DNA from: CAKSNH01 sp964422725 | Lineage (GTDB): Bacteria > Bacillota > Clostridia > UBA1381 | NCBI GenBank assembly: GCA_964422725.1 | Contig: CAYRCC010000005.1 | Location: 1 to 64,000 of the forward strand | Direction of reading: 5' to 3' | DNA length: 64,000 bases | Shown here: positions 16,264-25,317 of the stretch, one piece after another | Position numbering within the stretch: position 1 is the first letter of the stretch | Layout of the letters: every line of letters starts with the position of its first letter | Program-made: the position numbers and the translations under genes | The notes under the pieces: generated by a model | What the model was told of the DNA's origin: nothing | What the model saw: the letters and a program-made list of their open reading frames with translations, nothing else | Databases searched by the model: none

Positions 16264-18336
16264 ATGACTTTTCTCAAAAAAATAAAGAACTGTTTGCCAA
16301 AAATAAAGAAAGTAATTGCTCGTATTTCGGATATGCATTTGTTTGAAAAGTTTTTGGGAATTTTCAATGCAAAGTCGATAAATCAGCGAATTTTGCGGCT
16401 TGTGCTGATAAGCTCAATCGGTATTGCCGCGCTTATCACAGTGTCGTCCGTTATAATTATCAACAGCAATGTGCATACATCTGTCAACAGCGAAATTTCG
16501 ACTATGGCAGATACATACTCAAAATATATTACATTTGTGGCTGACAGTTTAAAGGAGTCAATCAGCACAATAGGCAGAATGTCAGAGATTACCGACAGCA
16601 GTATGACAGACGACGAACGGCGGGAGTATTTTGAGAATTTGTGTGAGGGTACTACCTTTGACAGCATTACCGTTGCCGGAATAACAGGTCAGACGTATGA
16701 GGGGAAAAGCGTGTTCAGCGAAGAATATTTTTCGTCGGCGCGCTTGGGACAGTCGTATATCTCAAGTCCTATGTATACGGACGACGGAAAAATCAAAAGC
16801 AATATTGCCGCACAGATTACCAACGGCAATTCTGCCGGTGTTGTAATAGCTACAGTTGATTCGCAGTATTTCAGTGAATTGATAGCCGGCTATAAGGAAA
16901 GTACGCTTTACGACGGTTATTGTTTTATAACCGACAAAAACGGAAAAATCATTGCGCATCCGGATTCGGAGCTTGTTGCCTCTTACGCAAAGGGTGAAAT
17001 ATCGGATCAAAATCCGGAATTTGCGAAATTGCTTGAAAATATGGTTGCGGCGGAAGAAAAAGTTATTACAAAAGCAACACTTAATGACGGAAAGCAATAC
17101 TATACGGCTTATGCGCCTATCGCCGGATATGAGGAATGGAACATTGCGGCTGTTATTCCGGTCAGCAAGGTAATCCAAAAAATCATAACTAATCTTATAT
17201 TTGTGGTTTTGCTTGCGATTTTGCTTATAGTCGGAGTTATAATAATAAGCGTTATAATAGCGCGGTCTATTTCACAGCCTATTATAGATTTGACCGGACG
17301 TATTGTGGGGCTTTCGTGCGGCGATTTAAAAACAACCGTACCTAAAATTCATACTCGCGATGAAACGATACGTTTATACAGTGCTATGAATATTACCGTT
17401 GACAAGCTCAACAGGTACATAAGCGAAATTGACAGCGTGCTTGCCTCTATTGCCGATAAAAATCTGTGTGTAACGGTCGAAGAGGATTATCACGGAGATT
17501 TTGTGGGAATTAAGCTTGCGCTTTTGCGTATTGCGGACGAGCTGAGCAAGGTTATGATTGACATAAAAACGTCGTCGGAACAGGTGGCTTACAGTGCGCG
17601 CGAGATGTCGGATTCGGCTATGAATCTTGCCAACGGTGCGACTGAGCAAAACGATGCCCTTCATTCTATAATCGACAATATATTTGATGTTGCACAGCAT
17701 GCGAAGTTTAACGAGAGCATTGCCGCCGAAACCAGACAGGACGTTAATCTGATTGCTGAAAACGTGCAGAGCAGTTCGGCTGTAATGGACGATATGCTTT
17801 CGGTAATGCAGGAAATATCAAATTCCTCAAGCGAAATCGAGCAGATTATAAGTATTGTTGAGGATATAACGTTCCAGACGAATATGCTGTCGCTTAACGC
17901 CTCAATGGAGGCGGCAAAAGCCGGTAAGTACGGCAGAGGATTCTCGGTAGTTGCGGAAGAGATAAGAATGTTGGCTGAGAAATGCTCACAGGTAATACAG
18001 CCTATAAGAAAACTTATTGACAAGTCCGTCAAGGAAACGGAAAACGGTGTAAGGCTTGCCGGAAATGCTTCGAGCAGCTTGAATGTACTTGTCAGCAATG
18101 TAAACAAAACAACCGATGCGGTTGTGAAGATTGCGCAGTCGTCCGAGCAGCAGTCCGATGCGGTTGAAACCGTAAAGAACAGTTTGGATAAGATAGACGG
18201 CGTTGTACAGGCAAACTCAGCCACTGCCGAACAGACAGCGGCACTTGCCGAAGAACTCAAAACACAGTCTGACAAGCTTATGGAGCTGGTAACCGAGTTT
18301 AACATTGCCGACGGCAAACAGGAAACTAAAAAGTAA
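16264..18336 (+). CDS. Methyl-accepting chemotaxis protein
   Basis: This is a transmembrane chemoreceptor of 690 residues. Domains in order: a cytoplasmic N-terminus, TM1 (about 42-66), an extracellular Cache-type sensor (about 70-300), TM2 (about 306-328), a HAMP linker (about 329-381), and a cytoplasmic signalling coiled coil. The hairpin tip is conserved (SLNASMEAAKAGKYGRG, then FSVVAEEIRMLAE, about residues 540-572). It should signal to CheA/CheW, which are not in this window. It follows the sugar-binding lipoprotein by 39 bases and probably shares its transcript. The Cache domain could sense a small ligand directly or through the lipoprotein. GAGGA lies about 11 bases before the ATG. Confidence 0.92.
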   Translation: MTFLKKIKNCLPKIKKVIARISDMHLFEKFLGIFNAKSINQRILRLVLISSIGIAALITVSSVIIINSNVHTSVNSEISTMADTYSKYITFVADSLKESISTIGRMSEITDSSMTDDERREYFENLCEGTTFDSITVAGITGQTYEGKSVFSEEYFSSARLGQSYISSPMYTDDGKIKSNIAAQITNGNSAGVVIATVDSQYFSELIAGYKESTLYDGYCFITDKNGKIIAHPDSELVASYAKGEISDQNPEFAKLLENMVAAEEKVITKATLNDGKQYYTAYAPIAGYEEWNIAAVIPVSKVIQKIITNLIFVVLLAILLIVGVIIISVIIARSISQPIIDLTGRIVGLSCGDLKTTVPKIHTRDETIRLYSAMNITVDKLNRYISEIDSVLASIADKNLCVTVEEDYHGDFVGIKLALLRIADELSKVMIDIKTSSEQVAYSAREMSDSAMNLANGATEQNDALHSIIDNIFDVAQHAKFNESIAAETRQDVNLIAENVQSSSAVMDDMLSVMQEISNSSSEIEQIISIVEDITFQTNMLSLNASMEAAKAGKYGRGFSVVAEEIRMLAEKCSQVIQPIRKLIDKSVKETENGVRLAGNASSSLNVLVSNVNKTTDAVVKIAQSSEQQSDAVETVKNSLDKIDGVVQANSATAEQTAALAEELKTQSDKLMELVTEFNIADGKQETKK

Positions 18337-18357
18337 TTATTAATGCGTTAATGTGAA

Positions 18358-18394
18358 ACATACAAATTCTCTTTCGGGAATTTGTATGTTTTTG
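18358..18394 (+). terminator. Terminator after the chemoreceptor gene
   Basis: A 12-bp perfect stem (ACATACAAATTC, 18358-18369, with GAATTTGTATGT, 18378-18389) is followed by TTTTT. Confidence 0.87.
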
Positions 18395-18447
18395 CGTGCA
18401 GAAAATTTTATAATTTTATAATAGTGCAATTTATAGTGTTAAAATTC

Positions 18448-18476
18448 TTGTAACTTAATTCTAAATGTGATATACT
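18448..18476 (+). promoter_or_regulatory. Promoter of the YesL-mnmG gene run
   Basis: TTGTAA (18448-18453), a 17-base spacer and TATACT (18471-18476) are present, with a TG extension before the -10. It lies about 50 bases upstream of the YesL-like gene. Confidence 0.6.
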
Positions 18477-18528
18477 GATATATATTCGCTTTTGGGCAAA
18501 AATAAATTATTATACGAGGAGAAATATT

Positions 18529-19413
18529 ATGGGACTATTTGGAGGCGGTTACGCCAAGCCTGGACCGGGTGTCGGAAAAGACACGCCAAAGAAAAAAGGA
18601 ATATTTTTGTATTTCGAGCTTTTTATAAGGAAGTTTTGGAAAATTATACAATCGAACGCACTTTATTTTACGGTGAGTCTGCCGATTTTGGTAATTTACT
18701 ATATGCTTGCGCCTATATCGGACGACTTTGTGGTGCGGCTTGTGCCGGACGCGGCAAGTGATTCACAGATAATGGCAACAATGCAGATGGGTTTTCGCTC
18801 GATGTTTTCGGTGGGATTGTTTGCGTTCTGGGGTTCGGGACCGGCAAGTGCGGCGTATAACTATTTAATGCGCTGTGTTGTGCGTGAACAGCACGCGTGG
18901 ATTGCGAGCGACTTTTTCGCAAAGTTTGTTGAGAATCTGAAACAGGGATTTATCGTTGTTATTGTTGATATAGCGGTGTATTTTCTTGCATACACATCGC
19001 TTACGTTCTATTTTGCCGGGTTTGAGTCATCGGGAAGCAGTGTGTGGCTTGTGATATGCTATGTAATAGGCCTTGCGCTTATGATTTATACGTTTATGCA
19101 TTACTATATTTACCAAATGATGATTACATTTGAATGTACTGTGCCGCAGCTGTACAGAAATTCGCTTATTCTTGCGTTTGCCAAACTTCCGATGAACCTG
19201 ATACTGACAATTTTGGCAGCTGCACTTTTGTATGTTCTGTTTATAGTTATCAGTCCTATGATTTCGATTGTGGCATCGTTTGCAATATGGGTAAGCGTTA
19301 TGATATTCCCTATGATATTCTATTCGTCGAGGGTGATACAGAAGAATTTTCTGGACGGTAAGCAGGAAAAGGATAATGACGACGATGAAGTCGAAAGAAT
19401 TTGTAAAGATTGA
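18529..19413 (+). CDS. YesL-like (DUF624) membrane protein
   Basis: This is an integral membrane protein of 294 residues with about five hydrophobic segments. The region FWGSGPASAAYNYLMR followed by VVREQHAWIASDFF matches the DUF624/YesL signature. YesL proteins often accompany sugar transporters and have no settled biochemical role. The N-terminus (MGLFGGGYAKPGPGVGKD) is Gly/Pro-rich and soluble. The C-terminus is a charged tail (DNDDDEVERICKD). GAGGAG sits about 9 bases before the ATG. mnmG begins 27 bases downstream, so the two are probably co-transcribed although their functions look unrelated. Confidence 0.8.
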   Translation: MGLFGGGYAKPGPGVGKDTPKKKGIFLYFELFIRKFWKIIQSNALYFTVSLPILVIYYMLAPISDDFVVRLVPDAASDSQIMATMQMGFRSMFSVGLFAFWGSGPASAAYNYLMRCVVREQHAWIASDFFAKFVENLKQGFIVVIVDIAVYFLAYTSLTFYFAGFESSGSSVWLVICYVIGLALMIYTFMHYYIYQMMITFECTVPQLYRNSLILAFAKLPMNLILTILAAALLYVLFIVISPMISIVASFAIWVSVMIFPMIFYSSRVIQKNFLDGKQEKDNDDDEVERICKD

Positions 19414-19440
19414 TTTGTGAGCGTGAAAGGTAGTGTTATT

Positions 19441-21309
19441 ATGTCATATATAGCGGGGGAGTATGATGTTGCCGTCGTGGGCGCGGGTCACGCCGGCGTT
19501 GAAGCGGCTTTGGCGGCGGCAAGACTGGGCTGTCGGGTTGTTATGTTTTCGATAAGTCTTGATGCGGTGGGAAACCTTCCGTGCAATCCGAGTATCGGCG
19601 GTACGGCAAAAGGGCATTTGGTGCGCGAGATTGATGCGTTGGGCGGTCAGATGGGAAAATCTGCCGATGCGACGTTTATACAGTCGAAAATGCTAAATCG
19701 CGGTAAAGGGCCGGCGGTACATTCACTTCGTGCACAGATTGACCGTAAGCGTTATCATATGGAAATAAAAAAACAGCTTGAATATCAAAAAAATCTTGAT
19801 ATAAAACAAGCGGAAATTGTTGATATTATTACAGACGGCGATAAAGTCAGCGGTGTTGTGACGCATTTGGGTACGCACTACAGCACAAAAGCTGTTATTA
19901 TCGCGACGGGTACGTTTTTGAGAGGTAAGATATTAATCGGCGAGTATGAGCGTGAAAGCGGTCCGGACGGAATGTTTCCGTCGATTAAGCTGTCGGAGAA
20001 TTTGAAAAGGCTCGGCGTTGACATACGTCGCTTTAAAACCGGTACTCCGGCGCGAATCCACGCTGACAGTCTTGATTTTGGCAAAATGCAGGAGGAAACA
20101 GGAGATGAACATATAGTTCCGTTTTCGTTTGATACCGGCGGTTCGGTTGAAAACAGAGCATCGTGTTGGCTGACGTACACAAACAAGCGTACACACCGCA
20201 TTATACTGGACAATCTTGACAAAGCGCCTATGTACAGCGGACGGGTTGAAGGAGTCGGTGCGCGATACTGTCCGTCCATTGAAGATAAGGTTGTGCGCTT
20301 TGAGGGCAAGGAGCGGCATCAGTTGTTTATCGAGCCTATGGGACTCGACACGAAAGAAATGTATGCACAGGGCATAAGCACGGGACTGCCTGAGAACATT
20401 CAAATTGAAATGCTCAGAACGATAGAGGGACTTGAGAATGTTGAAATTATGCGCCCTGCGTATGCTATTGAATATGATTGCTGTGACCCTACTCAGCTTT
20501 ATGCGACACTGGAATTTAAGCATTTGTCCGGACTTTACGGTGCGGGGCAGTTTAACGGTACAAGCGGTTACGAGGAGGCGGCGGCTCAGGGACTCATTGC
20601 CGGTATAAACGCGGCGCGGAAAATACAGAATAAATCCGCGGTTGTTCTTGACCGTTCACAGGGCTACATAGGTACTTTGATTGACGATTTGGTTACAAAG
20701 GGTACAAATGAGCCGTACAGAATGATGACATCAAGGTCGGAGTACCGCCTGCTTTTGCGCCAGGATAACGCCGACGAAAGGCTTACTCCTATCGGATACG
20801 ATATAGGACTTATCTCACAGGAACGCTTTGACAGGTTTACGGAAAAGATACGTATTATAAATAATGAAATTGAAAGACTGTCGCATTTGACGGTGTCGCC
20901 GAAAACGGCGAACCCTGTACTTGAGAGCTGTGGCAGTGCACCGCTTAAAACAGGTATTCACCTTGACGAGCTTTTGCGCCGTCCGGAGATAAATTACGAC
21001 GTGCTTGAAAAGCTTGATTTGCAGCTGCCTGAGCTTTCGGACGAAATAAAAGAGCAGGTGGAGATACGCATAAAATATAAAGGCTATATCGAACGCCAGC
21101 TTGCACAGGTAGAACAGTTTAAAAAGCTTGAAAATAAGCTTTTACCGTCCGATACCGACTATTGCACTATACATGGATTAAGAATCGAGGCGCGGCAGAA
21201 ACTGAACAAGATAAGACCGCAGTCACTGGGACAGGCCTCGCGCATTTCGGGTGTTTCGCCTGCAGATATGTCGGTGCTTATTGTGTGGCTTGAAAGCAGA
21301 GGAGAATAA
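19441..21309 (+). CDS. mnmG: tRNA uridine-5-carboxymethylaminomethyl modification enzyme MnmG
   Basis: MnmG (GidA), with MnmE, installs the carboxymethylaminomethyl group at U34 of tRNAs that read two-family codons, using FAD and methylenetetrahydrofolate. The protein is 622 residues, normal for the family. The FAD-binding motif VVGAGHAGVEAA (near residues 11-22), GGTAKGHLVREIDALGG, CPSIEDKVVRF, YAIEYDC and a C-terminal RPQSLGQASRISGVSPADM are all present. ATG 19441 is preferred over an in-frame GTG at 19417 because AAAGG is correctly placed before it. Its usual neighbours mnmE and rsmG are absent; instead it sits between a membrane protein and two flavoprotein genes. Confidence 0.97.
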   Translation: MSYIAGEYDVAVVGAGHAGVEAALAAARLGCRVVMFSISLDAVGNLPCNPSIGGTAKGHLVREIDALGGQMGKSADATFIQSKMLNRGKGPAVHSLRAQIDRKRYHMEIKKQLEYQKNLDIKQAEIVDIITDGDKVSGVVTHLGTHYSTKAVIIATGTFLRGKILIGEYERESGPDGMFPSIKLSENLKRLGVDIRRFKTGTPARIHADSLDFGKMQEETGDEHIVPFSFDTGGSVENRASCWLTYTNKRTHRIILDNLDKAPMYSGRVEGVGARYCPSIEDKVVRFEGKERHQLFIEPMGLDTKEMYAQGISTGLPENIQIEMLRTIEGLENVEIMRPAYAIEYDCCDPTQLYATLEFKHLSGLYGAGQFNGTSGYEEAAAQGLIAGINAARKIQNKSAVVLDRSQGYIGTLIDDLVTKGTNEPYRMMTSRSEYRLLLRQDNADERLTPIGYDIGLISQERFDRFTEKIRIINNEIERLSHLTVSPKTANPVLESCGSAPLKTGIHLDELLRRPEINYDVLEKLDLQLPELSDEIKEQVEIRIKYKGYIERQLAQVEQFKKLENKLLPSDTDYCTIHGLRIEARQKLNKIRPQSLGQASRISGVSPADMSVLIVWLESRGE

Positions 21310-21329
21310 TTACCGAAAGAGGGATATGC

Positions 21330-22487
21330 TTGAAACGTTTTTCAAAATATACAGTGTGGATTATGGCGTTTATGTTTGTTGTGGGAGTTATTGTCGTATA
21401 TAAATCCTTTAACAGTGTAGGCGCGATTAAGGACTTTTTTTCGGAGCTTATGAGTATATTAAGCTCGTTTGTGATAGGCTTTGTGATAGCGTATTTGCTG
21501 AATACGCCGGTGAAAAAGATAGAGAAAGTATTGGAAAAATGTAAATATAGGTTTATTCTGAACAACAAAAAGAGGATAGCCGTATTTTCGGTTTATATAA
21601 TGGCGGTTGTGGTTATAGTGGTTGTACTGCGGCTGATTATTCCGGTTTTGGGCAGAAACATTGCGGATTTGTGTCAGCATATGCCTATATATATTGATTC
21701 ACTGCTCAATTATATTAAAGATATGCATTTGGAAAATATAATTCCAAGCTTTGATATTGACAAATTGGTTTCCAAGATTCCTATTGACAAATTCTTTTCG
21801 TCGCTTGACTTTTCTATGATAGGCAAGTACGCACAGAGTGTTATGGGAATTACGGCAAATGTTATCAATGTATTTATCGGTATCATAATTTCAATTTATA
21901 TATTGTTTGAAAAAGATGCGATAAAGGGATATATTTACAGAATTTTGAAGGCGGTTATATCGAAAGAGGCGGCTGACAGCGTTGCGGACAAATACAGAAC
22001 CGTAAACGGCAATTTTTCAAAATTCGTATCATGTCAGCTGGTTGATGCGGTTATTGTTTCCACACTTGCTTCGGTTATACTAAGCTTGCTGAAAGTGCGT
22101 TATGCAATTGTACTGGGCACTCTGCTCGGTATTTTCAATCTGATACCGTATTTCGGTGCTATTTTTGCATCTGTATTGGCTGTGGTAATAACGTTTTTCA
22201 CGGGCGGACTTTTGAAAGCGGTATGGACTGCGGTTTCGCTGATTGCCGTGCAACAGGTGGACGGCAATATTATAGGACCGAGAATTATGGGTAATTCGCT
22301 TAAAGTGAGTCCGCTGCTTATCATATTTGCGGTTACGTTCGGCGGCGGACTTTTCGGCATAGTTGGTATGCTGATTTCCGTACCGATAGCCGCAAGTTTG
22401 AAATCGTTTTTGGACGAATACCTTGAGCGCAGAGAAGTAAAAGCGGACAGTGAATCCGCAGGTGAGGAGAATGGCAGAGATGGTTAA
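21330..22487 (+). CDS. AI-2E family transporter-like membrane protein
   Basis: This is a polytopic membrane protein of 385 residues from the AI-2E/PerM family. The conserved C-terminal half contains LGTLLGIFNLIPYFGAIF, VQQVDGNIIGPRIMG and GIVGMLISVPIAASLK. Members have been linked to autoinducer-2 export, Na+/H+ exchange or permeation, so the substrate is open. The start is TTG at 21330 with AGAGGG just upstream. It lies 20 bases after mnmG and overlaps the next gene by 8 bases, so it belongs to the mnmG run. Confidence 0.85.
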   Translation: MKRFSKYTVWIMAFMFVVGVIVVYKSFNSVGAIKDFFSELMSILSSFVIGFVIAYLLNTPVKKIEKVLEKCKYRFILNNKKRIAVFSVYIMAVVVIVVVLRLIIPVLGRNIADLCQHMPIYIDSLLNYIKDMHLENIIPSFDIDKLVSKIPIDKFFSSLDFSMIGKYAQSVMGITANVINVFIGIIISIYILFEKDAIKGYIYRILKAVISKEAADSVADKYRTVNGNFSKFVSCQLVDAVIVSTLASVILSLLKVRYAIVLGTLLGIFNLIPYFGAIFASVLAVVITFFTGGLLKAVWTAVSLIAVQQVDGNIIGPRIMGNSLKVSPLLIIFAVTFGGGLFGIVGMLISVPIAASLKSFLDEYLERREVKADSESAGEENGRDG

Positions 22488-23706
22488 TGTTGCGGTAGTC
22501 GGAGGCGGTGCGGCAGGGCTTATGTCGGCAATTGTTGCCGCGCGAAACGGTGCAACGGTCACAGTGCTTGAACGCGGTGACAGAGTCGGCAGGAAAATAC
22601 TTGCCACAGGCAACGGGCGTTGTAATATGACGAATATATATGCGGATGCCGGAAATTATCATGGTGAAAATCCTAAATTTGTTATAAGTGCGCTGTCGGG
22701 GTTCGGCGCACAGGCGGCAATGGATTTTTTTGCACAGCTTGGAATTTTGTGCAGAATCGAGGAGGACGGCAAAGTATATCCGTACAGCAATCAGGCCTCG
22801 GCAGTGCTTGATGTTATGCGAATGGAGCTTGAAAGGCTGAAGGTGGCTGTAAGGTGCAATTTTGAAGTTATGGATATAACGGTTAAAAACGGTAAGTTTC
22901 ATATAAAGTCTTATCAGAATGAAATATTTACGGCAGATAAGGTGATATTTGCATCTGGCGGAAAGGCTGCGCCGAATCTTGGGTCGAACGGGAGCGGATA
23001 TGACATTCTGCAAAAGCTGGGACATACTGTTACGGAGCTTTTTCCGGCTTTGGTACAGCTTAAGACCGATACTGAATATGTACGCGGACTTAAAGGTATT
23101 AAGCTTGACGCAAATGTAAGCATTGAAGAAAACGGCAAAAAGCTGAAAAGTGAGTTCGGCGAAGTGCTGTTTGCCGAGTACGGTCTGTCCGGACCGCCTG
23201 TTTTTCAGCTTTCACGCATCGGTGCGGAGGGGGTAAGAAAAGGCGCAAAGCGTACAGCTGTACTTGATATTATGCCGGAGTACGATAATCAACAGGTAAA
23301 ACAGCTGTTAACAGAGCGTATTACGCACAGCGGCGGCAAAAAGCTTGAAAATCTTTTTGTCGGTATGCTTAATAAGCGTTTGGGGCAGATACTGCTGAAA
23401 GCGTGCGGCGTTGCACCGCTTTCGAGAACGGCGGACAGCCTGACAAAAAATGAAATAGCGGCAATTGTCGAAAAAATCAAGAGCTGGGATTTTGAAGTGA
23501 CAGGGACTATGTCATGGAATAACGCCCAGGTGACAGCCGGCGGAGTGCGGACAAAGGAAATTTCACCGTCAACTATGGAATCAAAGCTTGTAAAGGGACT
23601 GTATATTGTCGGAGAGATTATGGATATTGACGGTGACTGCGGCGGTTTTAACCTACAGTGGGCGTGGTCAAGCGCATATGCGGCGGGCAGGAGTGTAGTA
23701 TGCTGA
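22480..23706 (+). CDS. FAD/NAD(P)-dependent oxidoreductase, HI0933/YhiN family
   Basis: A flavoprotein of about 408 residues with an N-terminal dinucleotide-binding motif (VAVVGGGAAGLMSA), the family signature GRKILATGNGRCNMTN (about residues 40-56), and a C-terminal FAD-contact region (GLYIVGEIMDIDGDCGGFNLQ). The family includes BaiN, proposed to act in bile-acid metabolism, but most members have no known substrate. ATG 22480 is chosen because GAGGAG is 8 bases upstream; in-frame GTG 22450 and ATG 22471 are poorly spaced. It overlaps the genes on both sides by a few bases, showing tight translational coupling. Confidence 0.88.
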   Translation: MVNVAVVGGGAAGLMSAIVAARNGATVTVLERGDRVGRKILATGNGRCNMTNIYADAGNYHGENPKFVISALSGFGAQAAMDFFAQLGILCRIEEDGKVYPYSNQASAVLDVMRMELERLKVAVRCNFEVMDITVKNGKFHIKSYQNEIFTADKVIFASGGKAAPNLGSNGSGYDILQKLGHTVTELFPALVQLKTDTEYVRGLKGIKLDANVSIEENGKKLKSEFGEVLFAEYGLSGPPVFQLSRIGAEGVRKGAKRTAVLDIMPEYDNQQVKQLLTERITHSGGKKLENLFVGMLNKRLGQILLKACGVAPLSRTADSLTKNEIAAIVEKIKSWDFEVTGTMSWNNAQVTAGGVRTKEISPSTMESKLVKGLYIVGEIMDIDGDCGGFNLQWAWSSAYAAGRSVVC

Positions 23707-25289
23707 GAATTAACAACATAAGACTTTCGCTCGGTGAAAGCAACGGCGATATAAAGCGTAAAACGGCGGAGCTTTTGAATGTCGGCGAGAATGATATAAA
23801 GGAAATAACGCTTGTGAAAAAGGCAGTAGATGCACGCAAAAAGAACGATGTGCATTATGTTTGTGCGGTTAATATTTCGGCGGTGAATGAAAAGAGGATA
23901 TTGCTAAATTGCAAAAATGCCGTTGAGGTTTCGGAGAAAGCGTACAGTTATCCGACTTATATGAATGTTTCCGCGCACCGTCCGGTTGTAATCGGACTCG
24001 GACCGGCGGGACTGTTTGCCGGACTTGTACTTGCAAGAAACGGTTTTGCACCGATAGTGTTTGAACGCGGCAGTGAGGTTGATAAGCGCAGACGTGATAT
24101 AATGCGTTTTTGGGACAGCGCAGTGCTTGATGAAAACTCAAATGTGCAGTTTGGCGAGGGCGGTGCCGGTACATTTTCGGACGGAAAGCTGACGACGGGG
24201 ATAAAAGATGTACGTTGCCGAAAGGTGCTTGAGGAGCTTGTAAATTTTGGCGCGCCGAATCAAATAATGTACCTTGCAAAACCGCATATAGGTACGGATA
24301 ATTTGAGAAATATAGTAAAGAACATAAGAAATGAAATTATCAGACTGGGCGGCGAGGTGCATTTTGACACCAAGGTTACTGAGCTGAAAACGGAAAACAA
24401 CCGCCTTTATGCGGTCAGAGCGGAGCATAGAGGAGAAGTACGCGAGATAAGAGCCGACAGCGCGGTGCTTGCAATAGGTCACAGTGCGCGTGACACATTC
24501 GAGGTGCTTTATAAGAGCGGACTTTTAATGGAATCAAAGCCGTTTTCGGTAGGTGCAAGAATAGAACATTCACAAAAGATGATTAATAAAAGTCAGTACG
24601 GCACATTTTATAAACAGTTGGGAGCCGCCGAATACAAATTGTCGGGGCATTACCCTAACGGACGGTCGGCGTATACGTTTTGTATGTGTCCGGGGGGAAC
24701 TGTAGTCGGTGCGGCATCGGAGAAGTGCGCGGTGGTTACAAACGGAATGAGCTGTTTCGCGCGTGACGGCAAAAACGCAAACAGTGCATTGCTGGTCGGG
24801 GTGAATCCGTCGGATTTCGGGACAAATTCGCCGCTTGCCGGAATTGAATTTCAAAGAAGAATAGAACGCAGTGCGTATAAAGTCGGCGGTGAAAACTATA
24901 ATGCACCGCTGCAGTTGGTGGGAGATTTTCTCGCGGACAGACCGTCAGTGCGAGTGGGTGAGGTTGAGCCGACTTACAAGCCGGGATTTGAGCTGTCCGA
25001 TTTGCGCGAATGTCTGCCGGAGTTTGTTGCGGACACAATGAAAATCGCAATTGCCGATATGGATAAAAAACTGAACGGTTTTGCGCAATACGATGCGGTT
25101 TTGACAGGTGCGGAAACCAGAAGTTCCTCGCCTGTGAGAATTTTGCGTGACAAAACTATGCAGAGCAGTGTGAAAGGAATATATCCGTGCGGTGAGGGCT
25201 GCGGTTATGCCGGCGGTATTATGTCAGCCGCGGTGGACGGCATAAAATGCGCTGAGGCACTGATGAAAAACAATAGCGAAACGATTTAG
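23700..25289 (+). CDS. FAD-dependent dehydrogenase-like protein (COG2509 type)
   Basis: A 529-residue flavoprotein with a small N-terminal domain (about residues 1-95) followed by an FAD-binding fold: VVIGLGPAGLFAGLVLAR, then NVQFGEGGAGTFSDGKLTT, and a C-terminal GEGCGYAGGIMSAAVDG that would close over FAD. The family is widespread in Clostridia with unknown substrate. ATG 23700 overlaps the upstream stop by 7 bases with AGGAG just before it; a 14-residue upstream extension in frame is unlikely. It ends the mnmG gene run at a hairpin shared with the convergent SGNH gene. Confidence 0.88.
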   Translation: MLRINNIRLSLGESNGDIKRKTAELLNVGENDIKEITLVKKAVDARKKNDVHYVCAVNISAVNEKRILLNCKNAVEVSEKAYSYPTYMNVSAHRPVVIGLGPAGLFAGLVLARNGFAPIVFERGSEVDKRRRDIMRFWDSAVLDENSNVQFGEGGAGTFSDGKLTTGIKDVRCRKVLEELVNFGAPNQIMYLAKPHIGTDNLRNIVKNIRNEIIRLGGEVHFDTKVTELKTENNRLYAVRAEHRGEVREIRADSAVLAIGHSARDTFEVLYKSGLLMESKPFSVGARIEHSQKMINKSQYGTFYKQLGAAEYKLSGHYPNGRSAYTFCMCPGGTVVGAASEKCAVVTNGMSCFARDGKNANSALLVGVNPSDFGTNSPLAGIEFQRRIERSAYKVGGENYNAPLQLVGDFLADRPSVRVGEVEPTYKPGFELSDLRECLPEFVADTMKIAIADMDKKLNGFAQYDAVLTGAETRSSSPVRILRDKTMQSSVKGIYPCGEGCGYAGGIMSAAVDGIKCAEALMKNNSETI

Positions 25290-25317
25290 GGCAATACCGC
25301 AAATGCGGCATTGCTCT
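25287..25317. terminator. Shared hairpin between convergent genes
   Basis: AGGGCAATaCCGC pairs with GCGGcATTGCTCT around an AAAT loop and overlaps the stop codons of both flanking genes. There is no clear T run on either strand, so it may stop transcription weakly or protect mRNA ends. Confidence 0.5.
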
